From Acephala macrosclerotiorum (lineage: Eukaryota; Ascomycota; Leotiomycetes; Helotiales; Mollisiaceae): a DNA stretch of 64,000 bases. This document shows, piece after piece, positions 51,013 through 62,058 of the stretch. The notes under the pieces are model-generated. The model was not told where the DNA came from. It searched no databases and saw only the letters and a program-made list of their open reading frames with translations. Every line of letters begins with the position of its first letter. The first letter of the stretch is position 1. The DNA is taken from assembly GCA_014904845.1 (NCBI GenBank), contig MU119407.1, positions 1 to 64,000 of the forward strand. Direction: 5' to 3'. The position numbers were made by a program, and so were the translations under genes.

Positions 51013-52586
51013 ATGTCCAGTATGCACTTAAAGACGTGGCAAATGGGAAGTCTTTGCGAAAATCCTCTCTCGACTAAAGTGTACCGAGAGGCACTCTTCA
51101 GTATAGAGTACTCGGCATTCTTCCTAAAAAAGAAGCCTATACGCATCTACAAAGACTTACCCCGATCCAAGAACAACGTCTTACAGACTAAATACTAGTT
51201 CAAGAAAGCCTAGAGTTCAACTCTACACATACATAGATCAAAACTTTTACTGACCGTATTTTGGCCTCTCAACGCAATACTGCACTACTCGGAAAACGTT
51301 AAATAACTAAATTTCTTCGTCGGAATCTTATTCTTAAGACCAAAAAGCAATTTAGAATCGATTCTGTGCGTATTAATAGTACTACATCTAATATTATTAA
51401 AACTTGATTTCAAAAATTGAAGACATTGGCGATTAAAGTAATCAAAATTGAAAACTGATAGAATATGGACGAAACAAAGATTATAAAAAGCCAAAAAGAG
51501 AATGGATTAGTAGTTAAAAGTACTAAGAAACGTTTCATTCAAAAGAAACAATTAGATTTTAAAGCTTAAACCTCATTTATTAAATGCATCTCTCCAAGCG
51601 ATCGAGCCATTTTTTCGATCGTTATATTCAAAAGAAAATCAGTTTAACAACAATAATTTCCTATAGGATTAAGAGAATATAAAAGTTGAAAGTTTACTGC
51701 AATCGATAATAAATAGACATCTGACGATACTACTTTGAAGTAGTTGCAAACCGTCTTTATACCTCAAATAGCACCACGTGACCCAAAAGAGTCTCGTCTA
51801 CTCATATTAGATGGCTATAAGAGCTATGAGACAATAGAATTCATATGAGAGTGTTTTTCGAACAATATCCACTTATTATTTTTACTATCGCACACTTTAC
51901 ATGTGCTTTAACCTTTGAATTTGTCTATTTTTTCTCCTTTTAAATCCGTTTACCGAAGGCGATTAGATTCGCTGTCTCTCATCAACGACTCGACGCCTAT
52001 AAAGAAGCAAAACTTCTTGAAATGTTATAAGTAGGCTCGAGTAGATGTTTTAACAGAAGGAAACTGTAAGGCGAATTGAAAAACCTTAAAATTATAGTTA
52101 TTGAACATCTCGAAGCCTCTCATGAACCGATTATTGCTTAAGAATAGTAATAAAGCGGCCGAGGAATCTTTACAATCGTCAGAAAAAAATATAGTACTTG
52201 AATAGATTTAGGATTTATCATTTGGAGTTTGGAAAACTCTTCAAAAAAGTGAAGATATTTGAGAACAATCGAAGCAAATCACGAGACTTGAGCAGACTAA
52301 TACAGCAATTACTAAAGTGCTTTTTAAGAAAATAGCTAAAGGCTTAAACGATAAAGACTTTGTTATTACTAAGCAAAAGCGCAAGATCCAAGCATTGAAA
52401 ACTAGAGTAGTCCAACTTGAGCCTAGAAAACGGCGGAAAGTAAGGACTAGTTCAAATTCCAAGTTCGCTGATATCGAGAAGATCTACAAGGCACAGATAG
52501 AAGCTAGAAACCGCCAAAATGTACCATTAGATTCCGATGATTTCTCTAGTATAGCCTCTACTTTATCTCATATATCTATTAATTGA
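51013..52586 (+). pseudogene. DDE transposase remnant (Fot1/pogo type)
   Basis: Fragments follow in order along one strand. They are a psq-type helix-turn-helix (ALKDVANGKSLRKSS...VPRGTLQ), NMDE (first catalytic Asp region), LLILDGYKSYETIEF (second Asp region) and a C-terminal Lys/Arg-rich coil. The coil remains open at 52317-52586. Many in-frame stops interrupt it, mostly TAG where a Trp codon would fit. The third acidic residue could not be placed with confidence. The protein is not functional. Confidence 0.75.
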
Positions 52587-52625
52587 TTAAAAAGTTATTC
52601 GCGATCGAATTGAGTTGGTAGGAAT

Positions 52626-52676
52626 TAAGCGAGGTGGCCCAGAACAGGGGGGGGGCCACTTCTAGGGGGTTTGACT
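52626..52676 (-). repeat. Right terminal inverted repeat
   Basis: 51 bp containing a run of nine G. It is the partner of 50840-50890 with one mismatch, and is followed by the TA duplication at 52677-52678. It ends 245 bp before the start codon of the DUF2855 gene. Confidence 0.85.
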
Positions 52677-52921
52677 TAATCACTTGCCAGGACCCGTGCA
52701 AACCCCTTGCAAGATGCTTATTGCACGACCTGCTTATACACTAGATTCTTCTACGTCCGCAAGTGGATGCTGAGCTCGGCTGTAGATATTGATAAAAACA
52801 GGAACTTGGTCAAGATGGACTGAAAGATATAAGCGTGGAAGACTCCGGCTCATCTTACCAAGCTCGATATCCTCCCTGGTTTTCATGTATTGAACCAACA
52901 ACAAGAGAATAAAAAATAAAG

Positions 52922-54187
52922 ATGGTTACTGCCATCCCTGCCATTCAAATTCTTTCTCGGAATAATTACGAGGAGCAACATCTCGTCGCCCTCCCGAACT
53001 CTCTTCCCCTCCCAGAGCTAGCCCCATCCTCAATCCGAATCAAAACAACTATAATCTCTCTCACCGCCAACAACTTGATGTACGGGCGAATCGGACACAT
53101 TATCCGTACCTGGGAAATTCATCCTCTCCCTTCTTCAATTCCCCCCGAATTCTCAGATCCTACAAAGTTTGGGCGCATCGGAGCATGGGGCTACGCCACT
53201 GTCCTCGAAAGCAATGTCCTCAAAATTGAAGTGGGAACGCAAGTCTTTGGCTTACTTCCAATTGGAACCCTTCCGCTCGATATGACAGTCCAGCTCAAGC
53301 CGGGACTTCCAGGCCAATTTTCAGAGATCAGCAAGCATCGAGAGAACGTCATGCCGCTTTATAATCAGTACTTGTTCTATCCACAAGTACCTGAACGGGC
53401 GTTGGAGCATAAGCAGAGTCAAGGTTACGGCGCTCTTTTTCAGATCTTCTTCACTACAAGCTACTTGATCAATCGGTTCGCTTTTCCCTGGGTCCCTGCC
53501 GAATTCGTACATCCGAGCAATGCCGAGGACAATTGGACCCTTCAAAAGGGGCAAATCGACGAGCGGGCTACAGTGCTTGTTTTTGCTGATACTGGGAAGA
53601 CGGCGTTAGCTCTTGCTTATTTGCTGAAGAACTCTCGCCCAGAGCAAGCGATGCCAAAGACAGTGGTTGGGATCGGATCTCAGGCGTCAAGAGCTTTCGC
53701 CAAGGGGACACAATTCTACGACAAAACATTGATGTACGAGGATGACTCGGGTGATTTGGATCTCGAGCTTGATTTGGCTGCGGACACGAAAGTTGTAGTA
53801 GTCGAGTTTGGCTCCAGAGGAGAGGCAGCTGCTCGTTGGGCGGACAAACTTCGTCAAAGTCACGAGAATGTTGTTCAGTTGATTGTTGCGGGAGAGGTTG
53901 TGAAGGAGACCCCGGAAGAGGCACTTGAAAAGTTCAAGGCGAGGGCGAAAACGGGTGCGACTGTTTTCAATGCTTCTGCTGCGAGGGTGCAGGCCATCAA
54001 TGTCCTAGACGAGAAGAGATACTCAGAAGAGTTACTGAAGGGCTGGGCGATATTCAAGGAACTTGGACTCGTGAAGGGTTTGACAATGATTTGGGGTGAG
54101 GGAATGGAGGATGTTAGGAAAGGCTGGGAGAAATTGTGCAAGGGTGATGTGAAGTCTGACCAAGGGTTGGTATTTTGCTTGGAGTGA
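52922..54187 (+). CDS. DUF2855 family protein
   Basis: A 421-residue, intronless protein starting at the first ATG. It matches the DUF2855 family by overall layout. An N-terminal region contains ITANN-like LTANNLMYGRIG, then FGRIGAWGYATVLES, GTQVFGLLPIG, HRENVMPLYNQYLFYP and ALFQIFFTTSYLI. The second half has a Rossmann-like section (TVLVFADTGKTALALAYLL). The family is related to the medium-chain dehydrogenase/reductase fold by appearance; the substrate is not known. The length is typical and no lesion was seen. The Fot1-like element ends 245 bp upstream, so its present promoter is partly transposon-proximal. Confidence 0.85.
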   Translation: MVTAIPAIQILSRNNYEEQHLVALPNSLPLPELAPSSIRIKTTIISLTANNLMYGRIGHIIRTWEIHPLPSSIPPEFSDPTKFGRIGAWGYATVLESNVLKIEVGTQVFGLLPIGTLPLDMTVQLKPGLPGQFSEISKHRENVMPLYNQYLFYPQVPERALEHKQSQGYGALFQIFFTTSYLINRFAFPWVPAEFVHPSNAEDNWTLQKGQIDERATVLVFADTGKTALALAYLLKNSRPEQAMPKTVVGIGSQASRAFAKGTQFYDKTLMYEDDSGDLDLELDLAADTKVVVVEFGSRGEAAARWADKLRQSHENVVQLIVAGEVVKETPEEALEKFKARAKTGATVFNASAARVQAINVLDEKRYSEELLKGWAIFKELGLVKGLTMIWGEGMEDVRKGWEKLCKGDVKSDQGLVFCLE

Positions 54188-54668
54188 AGTTGTGAACTAC
54201 ACATTGAGGGCCAAAATTACCGAACGTATGGAATCAAGATTTGATTGAGACTCTAGTAGTAATGTATTGTTGAAATTTGGTGAATTTATATTTGCGAGCA
54301 AGATCCGTGCAGCTAAATATTGAAGCGATGTTAAGGAATCTCTTCACTATCCGATCACACCTAGCGTTCTTTAGCTTTGTGGAGATTAATGAGTTAGAGT
54401 TGTTATTTGGGCAAAGAAAATACGGAATATTGAACAAACTGGTTGGTAACTTGGAGAAATGTTTTCCGGATTCATCGTTCCTTTGGAGAACGGCATCACC
54501 TTTTCGGCTTTAAAGGGTCAAAAGCTAATTGGCTACATCCTGAAGCCACATTTTATGGGCGATGTGTCTTCAGCCCTCAGCTTACAGGTGTACCCACCTC
54601 TAGTAGGCACTTTGAGGAAATACTGTGTTCAATTAACAACTCTGATTGGGGATTTAAAAGATATCGCG
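54188..54668. other. Spacer between DUF2855 and HET genes
   Basis: 3' flank of the DUF2855 gene and upstream region of the second HET gene. The HET frame is open upstream to 54459, but the family N-terminus begins at 54669, so this part is treated as leader. Confidence 0.4.
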
Positions 54669-56243
54669 ATGCGCCTCATCAACACAGAAACAATGCTGAT
54701 TGAAGAGTACTTTGGTAACGACATTCCTCCTTACGCCATATTATCTCACTGCTGGGGCGAAGAAGAAGTCAGCTTTCAGGATGTCGGCAGACGTCGCTGG
54801 CAACGCATGCATGGCTTCATAAAGATCAAATTTACTTGTCAACAAGCGAAGAGAGATGGTTTCGGGTACACCTGGATTGATACTTGCTGTATAGACAAAA
54901 GTAGCAGCGCCGAGCTTTCGGAAGCGATCAATTCGATGTATAGCTGGTACAGCGGAGCGACAATCTGCTATGTATATCTCCAGGATGTCCTCCCACCCTC
55001 AGAGAGGACTCAGGAAAGCGTTGAACAATTGGAAAAGAGCAGGTGGTTTACAAGGGGATGGACCCTCCAAGAGCTTTTGGCCTCACAAACTGTCAACTTT
55101 TATGACAGAAGTTGGAATAAAATTGGAACCAAGAACAAGCTCCACAGGCAGCTCTCAAGAATCACACAGATACCAGAGATCATCTTGCAATACAGAACAC
55201 ATTTAAAGAGTGTTGGAGTTGCACAGCGAATGTCATGGGCTGCCAACAGACAAACAACGCGAGTGGAAGACATGGCGTATTGTCTACTCGGGTTGTTCGA
55301 CGTCAACATGCCACTTTTATATGGGGAAGGAGAAAAAGCTTTCATCAGGCTGCAGGAGGAGATCCTGAAGATCTCGGATGATCAGTCTCTATTTGCCTGG
55401 GTTTCTCCTAAGCTTTCTCCCAATTATGGTGTCTTAGCCAGATCCCCAACCGCATTTCAGTTCGCCCGGGATATAGTTCCAATACCCAGCAACTCCGAGA
55501 CTCATATGTATTCAATGACCAACAAAGGCTTGAGAATTCAAATTCCAATACTGATTCGTGGCGATGAAGTGATCGGCCTACTAGACTGCCGTCGTAAGGG
55601 CGACATCTCCTCGGTCATCGGTATAGGACTATTGCGAACTTCAAGTCCTTCAATCTTCGAACGAGACCCAGGGGCAACATTAAAGCACTACACTCCGGAA
55701 GAAGTGGCGGGGGCTACCTCCCATACGATCTACATTCGTGGGAACCAATCACTGAACGCGCCATGGGACTTCTACGTGACGTTCATTCTCAGAAATATAG
55801 ATGGGAACAGCGAAAAGTACAACTATTCATTCTCTAAAGCTGCATCGATGCTCTCAGAATGGGAAGGCAATACGAACATGGTTCGCACAGCATGGAATAG
55901 AGAGCTGAGTCGGTGTCGACTGGCTTTCAGCCTCTATGATGCGACTAGCGGTCACACTTGGCTTATTATGCTAATTGTCCACATGAGACGCGACGGGACC
56001 TTGAGACACTTTACAAGGACTGCTGTACTGCTCCCGGACATCAAAGCTGTGGAGAAATGGAATGAAGAGCACTTCTCGGAAGCTGAACATTTCTGCTTGC
56101 AGTGTTGGTGCTCGAAGCAAAATCTGGGCATCGAAATTGAGCTCACGGAAGAAGTGGTACTGAATCAGAAAGTCATCATGGTGGATGTCCAGATGCCATC
56201 TGACCAGTCAACCCTGAATGTTCCTATCGCTGTCAATACTTGA
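54669..56243 (+). CDS. HET-domain protein, HET-D/HET-E type
   Basis: The ATG at 54669 gives MRLINTETMLIEEY, the standard start of this HET subtype; an upstream ATG at 54459 adds 70 residues unlike the family. The product is 524 residues. Signatures: PYAILSHCWGEEEVSF, TWIDTCCIDKSSSAELSEAI, MYSWYSGATICYVYLQDV, SRWFTRGWTLQELLA and the post-domain RMSWAANRQTTRVEDMAYCLLGLFDVNMPLLYGEG (read in two parts). There are no NACHT or WD repeats, so this is a short HET protein with the common C-terminal extension. It is expected to act in cytoplasmic incompatibility/cell-death signalling. The frame is intact and intronless. Its last 36 bp overlap an antisense FAD-monooxygenase remnant. Confidence 0.9.
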   Translation: MRLINTETMLIEEYFGNDIPPYAILSHCWGEEEVSFQDVGRRRWQRMHGFIKIKFTCQQAKRDGFGYTWIDTCCIDKSSSAELSEAINSMYSWYSGATICYVYLQDVLPPSERTQESVEQLEKSRWFTRGWTLQELLASQTVNFYDRSWNKIGTKNKLHRQLSRITQIPEIILQYRTHLKSVGVAQRMSWAANRQTTRVEDMAYCLLGLFDVNMPLLYGEGEKAFIRLQEEILKISDDQSLFAWVSPKLSPNYGVLARSPTAFQFARDIVPIPSNSETHMYSMTNKGLRIQIPILIRGDEVIGLLDCRRKGDISSVIGIGLLRTSSPSIFERDPGATLKHYTPEEVAGATSHTIYIRGNQSLNAPWDFYVTFILRNIDGNSEKYNYSFSKAASMLSEWEGNTNMVRTAWNRELSRCRLAFSLYDATSGHTWLIMLIVHMRRDGTLRHFTRTAVLLPDIKAVEKWNEEHFSEAEHFCLQCWCSKQNLGIEIELTEEVVLNQKVIMVDVQMPSDQSTLNVPIAVNT

Positions 56244-56480
56244 AGGATTTGGGCGGTCTCGCATACCCTTAGGCACCAAAATACTGTCAGAGAGGCCGAC
56301 TGCATCGCCGAGGATGACGAACCCAGCCGGAACTCGACCAAGAACAGAATACAAAGAGCAGATCCGGTATTGCTTCAACGCACGCTCGAGGCTTCCATAA
56401 ACCTCCAGACTCAAGAAGGGCCGTCTCCAACCTCATTGGTGGAGGCTAGTTCCTGCATATGCCACTGTCACTTGCAGCAC
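56208..56480 (-). pseudogene. FAD-dependent monooxygenase fragment
   Basis: The minus-strand frame reads GRVPAGFVILGDAVG near 56300. This fits the GD motif of class A flavin monooxygenases (usually P.GF...GDA). It is preceded by VTVAYAGTSLH (56475-56443), which fits the strand before it. A TGA separates the two parts and no complete FAD- or substrate-binding region was found around them. The tail overlaps the end of the HET gene in antisense. This is a short relic; the call rests on one motif. Confidence 0.35.
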
Positions 56481-58807
56481 CACACCGCAGGGCAACTCTT
56501 GGCAGAGATGGTGATTGGAAGATGGGTTTGCTGCTCTGGAGAAGCTCGAAGGCAGGTTATGTTTCAAGCCAGCGTTGTCGACAGCATAATAGACGCCTCA
56601 GAACCGAAGAGATGTCGTGAAAATAGACTTGCATGCCGATCAGGCACGAATATCGGTCCTTCTCACACTCAACGCGGCAACTCGCAGCACACTGCAGCGG
56701 ACTCATGTTCTTCCAAGCGAGCTCACGCATGCGTACATTGTCCCAGTGAGATGGGCACTTTAAGCGAATGAGGGGTTGAGCATGTGAAGGTACGTTTATG
56801 GGCTAGGAGACTGGACACTGCTGTATGCAGTCTCGAGACAACTTACCTGAAACGATACTAACTCCGGGGAGACGGCGTCTGCCGTGGAGTACTGGGGAAT
56901 TGAGATGCATGAACTCGCTGGAGGAGGCCGAGGGATATAGATAGGCGGGGTATTCGGTTGTATTGTGGGTCGTGGAGGAAGTAGTGAGTGTTGATCAAGC
57001 AGAGAACTTGAATTTTAGGAGCGTGTATGCATTCCTATCGCCGCCGAGAGACGGACTGAGGTACATTTTAATGATCTCAGGGGACGATCTTCTCTGAGCG
57101 AGTCAAGATTTTGGAGTACATTGTACGAAGAGGCTGAGAACACTCGTGGTCCTGTCAAATCTTCCCAACGAGAAACGATGCAGAATGAGGCCTTTTGACC
57201 GGCCCTCCTCAGAAGGTGCGCTTCCTAAAATGCCCGAATCGACAGAAAGTAACAAAGACAGAACACGGAAACAAGCTATCCCGCCTCTGTGGTACTATGA
57301 TAGCTCCCTTGTAGCCATGTCGATCTCAAGCACATGAAAGCACCACTTCTCCGGACAAAGTACTCCTCCTTCTCCAACATTTCAAACGCATCAAGCCTCA
57401 TTGTCCGTGCACCTCCACACTTTCAGCATCACCTCCGCACTTCCTCACCAGAAGACGGAGACTTTCGGTCCTTTTCTGCAGAAGCCTGTCGCTTGTCTAC
57501 TTAAGCGAGACCTCTCCACGCAGTACCTGATCACATGACTTTCCTTCGACAACTCATGGGCGACCAAGTTGATGATATCATCTTGAAATTCTTTCCAACA
57601 GGTCCATAAATATCAGATGATGAAAAGGCTGATATTGAAGAAATGTTTCCACAAGATATGATATGATCATTTAGCGGAAGGGTGTTGCACGAGGTTGTGG
57701 AGTTCGGCTGCTCGGATGTGGACAAAATCATGCGATGGAAAAAACACGACTACCCGATGCATATGAAGTAGTAGGCATGTACCTTGTACATGTACACAAA
57801 ATCACGCTCCGAAGAATAAGGATTGTAAATAAGAACAGAGATCCGAGAACGTGCGAAAGAATTCTGCCAAAGCATGGCGTGATGTGCTGGTGATATATAG
57901 AGTTCAAGACTTCTGATTTTTGATGGGAGATCTGCAACTGGCCAATCCCGGGATTCCCATAATTCCTGTCATGGAAGCATGATGGAAGACACGAAGAAGG
58001 AGGCGGAGTGTGAGATTCGCATCGTCTAAATTACTAGATGGAGGATAGTCATCTGTACTATCTCGAATCAAAACGTGAGATCCTTCATGCAGCCCACGTC
58101 CGAGCGGATCAAATCTTCAACGGAAATCATCGACAAATCGAGTAAAATCCCCTTGAGCAAACAAACCACTGATGCTGATGGACTCTAGTTACTCAAACTC
58201 TGCGACACAGAATCAAGCCACCATAGGAAAGTACCGAAGAACATATCCATAGAAACAACGATATCGTGACCATCTGCCGGTGCGAGGCGAAGAAGAGGAG
58301 TCAAGATCCATTTCGTGGCGTGCGTCCGTAATGCTGACAGACGGCCATCTTGCATGAACACGAGACCTGATTCGCAGAAGGAGTCAAATCTTGCAGCGAG
58401 CACCAGACATGATTTGTAGTCGATGCTAAACTTGCATGGAACACCGATGTTGATTTGGAGAGATGAATCCGTCGAGAAGCACTTTCCCTCGATAGAGGAC
58501 AGTCTATTAAGTTTCTCATCTGGACACGGAAGGACGTGGCGCCTGAAGTCACCCAATAAATGCCAGGCGGATGAGGGTGATGGGGCGGGACCACAGTGAA
58601 TGATCGTGACATTTGGCAGTGAGAAATGAACAGCATGAGTTGTACGGGCAGGTAGTATCGGCACTCGATGAATCCACTGCCACCGCCATCAGATGAGATG
58701 CAGACAGATGTCGTAGTCCGTAACAGCGGTGATGAAGTGAGGCTGCTGACACAGCCCAGAATCTTTTGTTCCGTTACGCTTCGTACGGTGCGGCGACTTC
58801 CTGGAGA
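56481..58807. other. Long intergenic region upstream of regulator
   Basis: About 2.3 kb of normal composition. Several frames of 60-160 codons exist (for example 58185-58664, minus, without an ATG at its start), but none shows a domain, signal or splice structure that would support a gene. It may hold upstream control sequences of the Zn2Cys6 gene. Confidence 0.3.
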
Positions 58808-58843
58808 CTCGAACTCGAACTCGAACTCGAACTCGAACTCGAG
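58808..58843 (+). repeat. ctcgaa hexanucleotide microsatellite
   Basis: Five perfect ctcgaa units followed by a ctcgag variant, about 0.95 kb upstream of the regulator start codon. Confidence 0.85.
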
Positions 58844-58958
58844 CTGGAACCGGAACTGGGGCCAGCATAATCGCTATATACGGCGTAGTGTCCCTCGAGA
58901 CCGGTATTGCATTGCTGCCATTTGCATCTTCACGCGTTTCGAATTCAGCCAGAACTAT

Positions 58959-58985
58959 CATTATTATCATTATTATTATTATTAT
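58959..58985 (+). repeat. att trinucleotide microsatellite
   Basis: Imperfect run of att/atc triplets in the presumed leader or promoter of the Zn2Cys6 gene. Confidence 0.75.
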
Positions 58986-59256
58986 CCTCATTATCCTCGA
59001 AACGAAACGAAACTGACTTCAGATATCGATACGACTGGTGTTCGACGCTCGGGTCGTCTCAACTGTTGGTCTGTTGGTGCAGGCACGTCAGCCCTTCAAC
59101 CGGATCTCCTGAACGCTTGGGCTGGTCCTGTCCTCTCAGTGATCGTCGCTGCTTCTCCTGCCCTGGACTGGACAGCCGGCCAGCCAGCCAGCCGGGCTGC
59201 TAGGTCTTGGCACATCAACTTCAAAGACCGGCGCGCCGTCGATCCAGATACGATCC

Positions 59257-59283
59257 ACTCACTCACTCACTCACTCACTCACT
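59257..59283 (+). repeat. actc tetranucleotide microsatellite
   Basis: Six perfect actc units plus a partial seventh, about 0.5 kb upstream of the regulator start codon. The surrounding 300 bp is pyrimidine-rich, as in long fungal 5' leaders. Confidence 0.85.
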
Positions 59284-59789
59284 GTTCTATCAACAACTTC
59301 AACAAAACAAACTTCGATCCTCCCTTCACTTGTTATACAATACCACCAATATTACATCTCCCCTTTCCGACTTCCCACACACACGCTCGTGTGCTTCCTT
59401 GGTTGGCAATATCCCTGGCCCAATCAGCATTCACTCACCCCCGCATTCTCAATTTCACTTTGACAGCGTCCCGTCTCGGCTGCCTCAGCACCCAACTTTA
59501 CGGACCGAATAAGTACCTGCTCCAGTACCTGCCCTGCCCTGCACTGTACTCCAGTCTTTGACTCCAGCCAAAACATCTACTCCACTACTACCCCATATTC
59601 TGGAATAGAGAGACGGTATCGAGATCGACGACGATCCTTCAATCGACAACGAGTATCCCATTATAAGAGCATTTCTGCTCGACCAGCCATCGATATCCTC
59701 GTGTTTGGTTGGGTGAGTCGCCTTCGCACGCAGACTTCGCGCTGAGCGACGCCCGCCCGCCCTTCTCTTCGCCCACCGCATCGCCCGCC

Positions 59790-62058
59790 ATGTCGACGTC
59801 CGTCAAGCGGGCCTGCGACGCCTGCCATCGTCGTAAAGTCAAATGCGACGGAATCAATCCGTGTCGCAATTGTTCCTCAGCTCAATTATCGTGTACCTAC
59901 CACGCCATCCCGCAGAAGAAGGGTCCCAAGGGTTCCCGAGCCAAAGTGATCAGCGAGCTGCGAGAAACACAACGACAAACCACCCTTTCCTCGAAAGTCG
60001 CGAATCGATTGAACGGCATCAATAGTCCGCCATGTAGTCCGACTCTTGTGCCCACCCCGGGCCTCCTTACGAACGATATGATCAAGGACTGTATCGAGTT
60101 CTTCTTCGCGAACATGTATCCCACTCTGCCGATCCTCCACCGCGGTCGACTCGAACAACAAGCGATGTATGCGGATCAGAATGTCGATACATATTGTCTG
60201 TTGACATCGCTGTGTGCGTTTATGATGATACAACCTGGGATGGGAATACCTGGCGATCCTCTCGGACTCGACAGTCTGCCGGGTGCCAACCTTGTGTCAG
60301 GGAACTTGTTGATGGAGGAGACATTGAGGGTGCGAAAGAGTTACGATCACCTCGAGACACCGACGTTGAACAGCCTAGTGACGAGTTTCTTCCTGTTCGG
60401 ATGTTATTATGGTCTCGACTTGCACAACAAGGCTTGGTTTCATCTGAGGGAGGCGACGACTTTGTGCCATATTCTGGGCATGCAGAAGGAGGAAACATAT
60501 CTCCAATTCGATGCTGTAGAATCGTCGAGACGGAGGAGGTTGTATTATTTGTTGTTTGTGACGGAGAGGTAGAAATCTTGTCGAGAAATATTGGATTGTG
60601 CTAACATTCTACAGAGCGTATGCCCTCCAGAGACATCGACCTCTCTCATTACAAGCCACCATTTCCATCCCAACACAGAATGACGATCCATCCGACACAC
60701 AAGCTCATACTTTGAATGGGTTCATTCATCTCGTCAATTTGTTCAGACCTTTCGATGATGCTTTCGTCGCTCTTTGGAACAAGACTCGAAATGACTGTAA
60801 CCCAGCATACCTGGCCGCCCTCCAGAAACAATTGACTGACGCCCTCCCAACTTATCTCAACTCGACAGAGAATCAAACAGCGGACTTGAGGACGAGTCAG
60901 CAATGGTTACGGACGATGGTTTGGCAATTGAGCATTCAAAACGGTTGCTTGAGTTCGAATAGTGATGACCCAAGCATGACCTTCAACTACCCTGTCGAAA
61001 TTGCTAGGGATTTGGTGTCAATGACATCTCAATTTTCACAACAGAGCATGGAAGTTCACGGCATCGGACTGGTAAGGACACTTGATCTTCATGTTGACGT
61101 TGCTAACAATATCTAGATTGAGAAACTGTTCGACGTCGCCTGCTCACTGACAGACGTTCTCTCCCTTCTTCCTCCTAACCCAGATCCATTTCAGCTTGGA
61201 CCTCGTGACTACCTCCACGACTTCATGACACTTCTCTCTGTCCTCCGCAATGGAGACAACCGTTTCCTACCTCTCCTTCTCGCAAAGATCAACGATGTCC
61301 TTCCTCGACTCGTCAACCCAATGCTGCAGAGCGTTCCAGACACTCCCGCCAACATGTGCGCCGATGTCGACATCTTCGATGGCTTCGGCAATGCTGGTAT
61401 CGGAGTTGCATCCAATTTCCCAGGCTACAATGGCAATGGCACTTCCGGCAGCGAATTCAAGATGGAACCCGACACCGACTTCAATGCCAACAATCTTCAA
61501 GGCATGCCGGCCTACGACAAGCGTATTGACGAGCTTGGCTCACCTCAGGGTGGAGACAATAGCGACAACAGTCCCTTCACATCACCGTCCATCATGCAGA
61601 GCCCAATGGAGTTTCCAGGCCTGAACGACTACGGAGGGTTCCCAGATCTCAGCTCACCGCCTCCAATGCCCAACAGCATCAGCGCCACTAACAACCTTGG
61701 CAATTTTGGTGAAGGAGTAGGTGGAGGCGGGCGCCCGATGCAGCAAGGCCAGATGCAGATGAGCATGAATCCGAATCCGACAATGAATCCAAATTTCAAA
61801 GCGGAATTCGACGGCACGATGTCCATGCTGCAGATGGGAAGGCAGGGCGTGAGGAGACCTCCACTGAGGATGAATAGTGGCAGTAGTTTTGGCATGCACC
61901 AGATACCGAGGAGTGTGCCGGAGCAGTATCACTCGTTGCAGAGGGCGAATAGTGGGGGTGAGGTGGTGGACATGGGAATGGGTATCCAAGGTGGGGGTAT
62001 GCAGGGTGGTGTGATGACGGGTGGGGGAGGGATGCAAGGCGAGATGCCGTTTCGGTGA
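59790..62058 (+). CDS. Zn2Cys6 transcription factor, COL-26/BglR-like
   Basis: Three exons: 59790-60568, 60615-61071 and 61117-62058. Introns are 46 nt (60569-60614, GTAGAA...CTAAC...TACAG) and 45 nt (61072-61116, GTAAGG...CTAAC...CTAG). Splicing keeps frame and gives 725 residues. The binuclear cluster is at residues 6-36 (CDACHRRKVKCDG...CRNC....LSC), followed by a basic linker QKKGPKGSRAK. A fungal-specific regulatory domain follows (about residues 95-450; FFFANMYPTLPILHR, HLREATTLCHILGM, ESSRRRRLYYLLFVTER). The last 150 residues are rich in Met, Gln, Gly, Pro and Asn, typical of an activation region. The linker recalls the COL-26/BglR group that controls starch, glucose and cellulase responses; that subgroup call is from memory. 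The start is the first ATG immediately before the cluster. Confidence 0.9.

Larger units (their letters stand above)
50840..52676 (+). mobile_element. Fot1/pogo-like Tc1/mariner-superfamily transposon, degraded
   Basis: A 1,837-bp element bounded by 51-bp terminal inverted repeats (50840-50890 and 52626-52676) that differ at one position. TA is duplicated on each side (50838-50839 and 52677-52678). Size, TA duplication and internal coding remnants fit the Fot1/pogo group. The interior is moderately AT-enriched with many TGG to TAG stops, a RIP-like signature. It sits between the divergent DUF7730-like and DUF2855 genes. Confidence 0.85.

Noticed and set aside
54459..54668. N-terminal extension of the HET-D/E-type gene
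   Set aside because: This HET subtype begins at MRLINT. The upstream 70 codons are unlike the family.
58185..58664. 159-codon minus-strand frame
   Set aside because: It has no ATG at its 5' end, no recognisable domain and no splice-supported partner.
59257..59283. CRISPR-like short tandem repeat
   Set aside because: It is a simple tetranucleotide microsatellite without spacers.
58668..59561. 297-codon plus-strand frame upstream of the regulator
   Set aside because: It runs through three microsatellites and encodes low-complexity Asn/Ser, Tyr/His and Leu/Thr/His stretches with no domain. It is more likely 5' leader or promoter.
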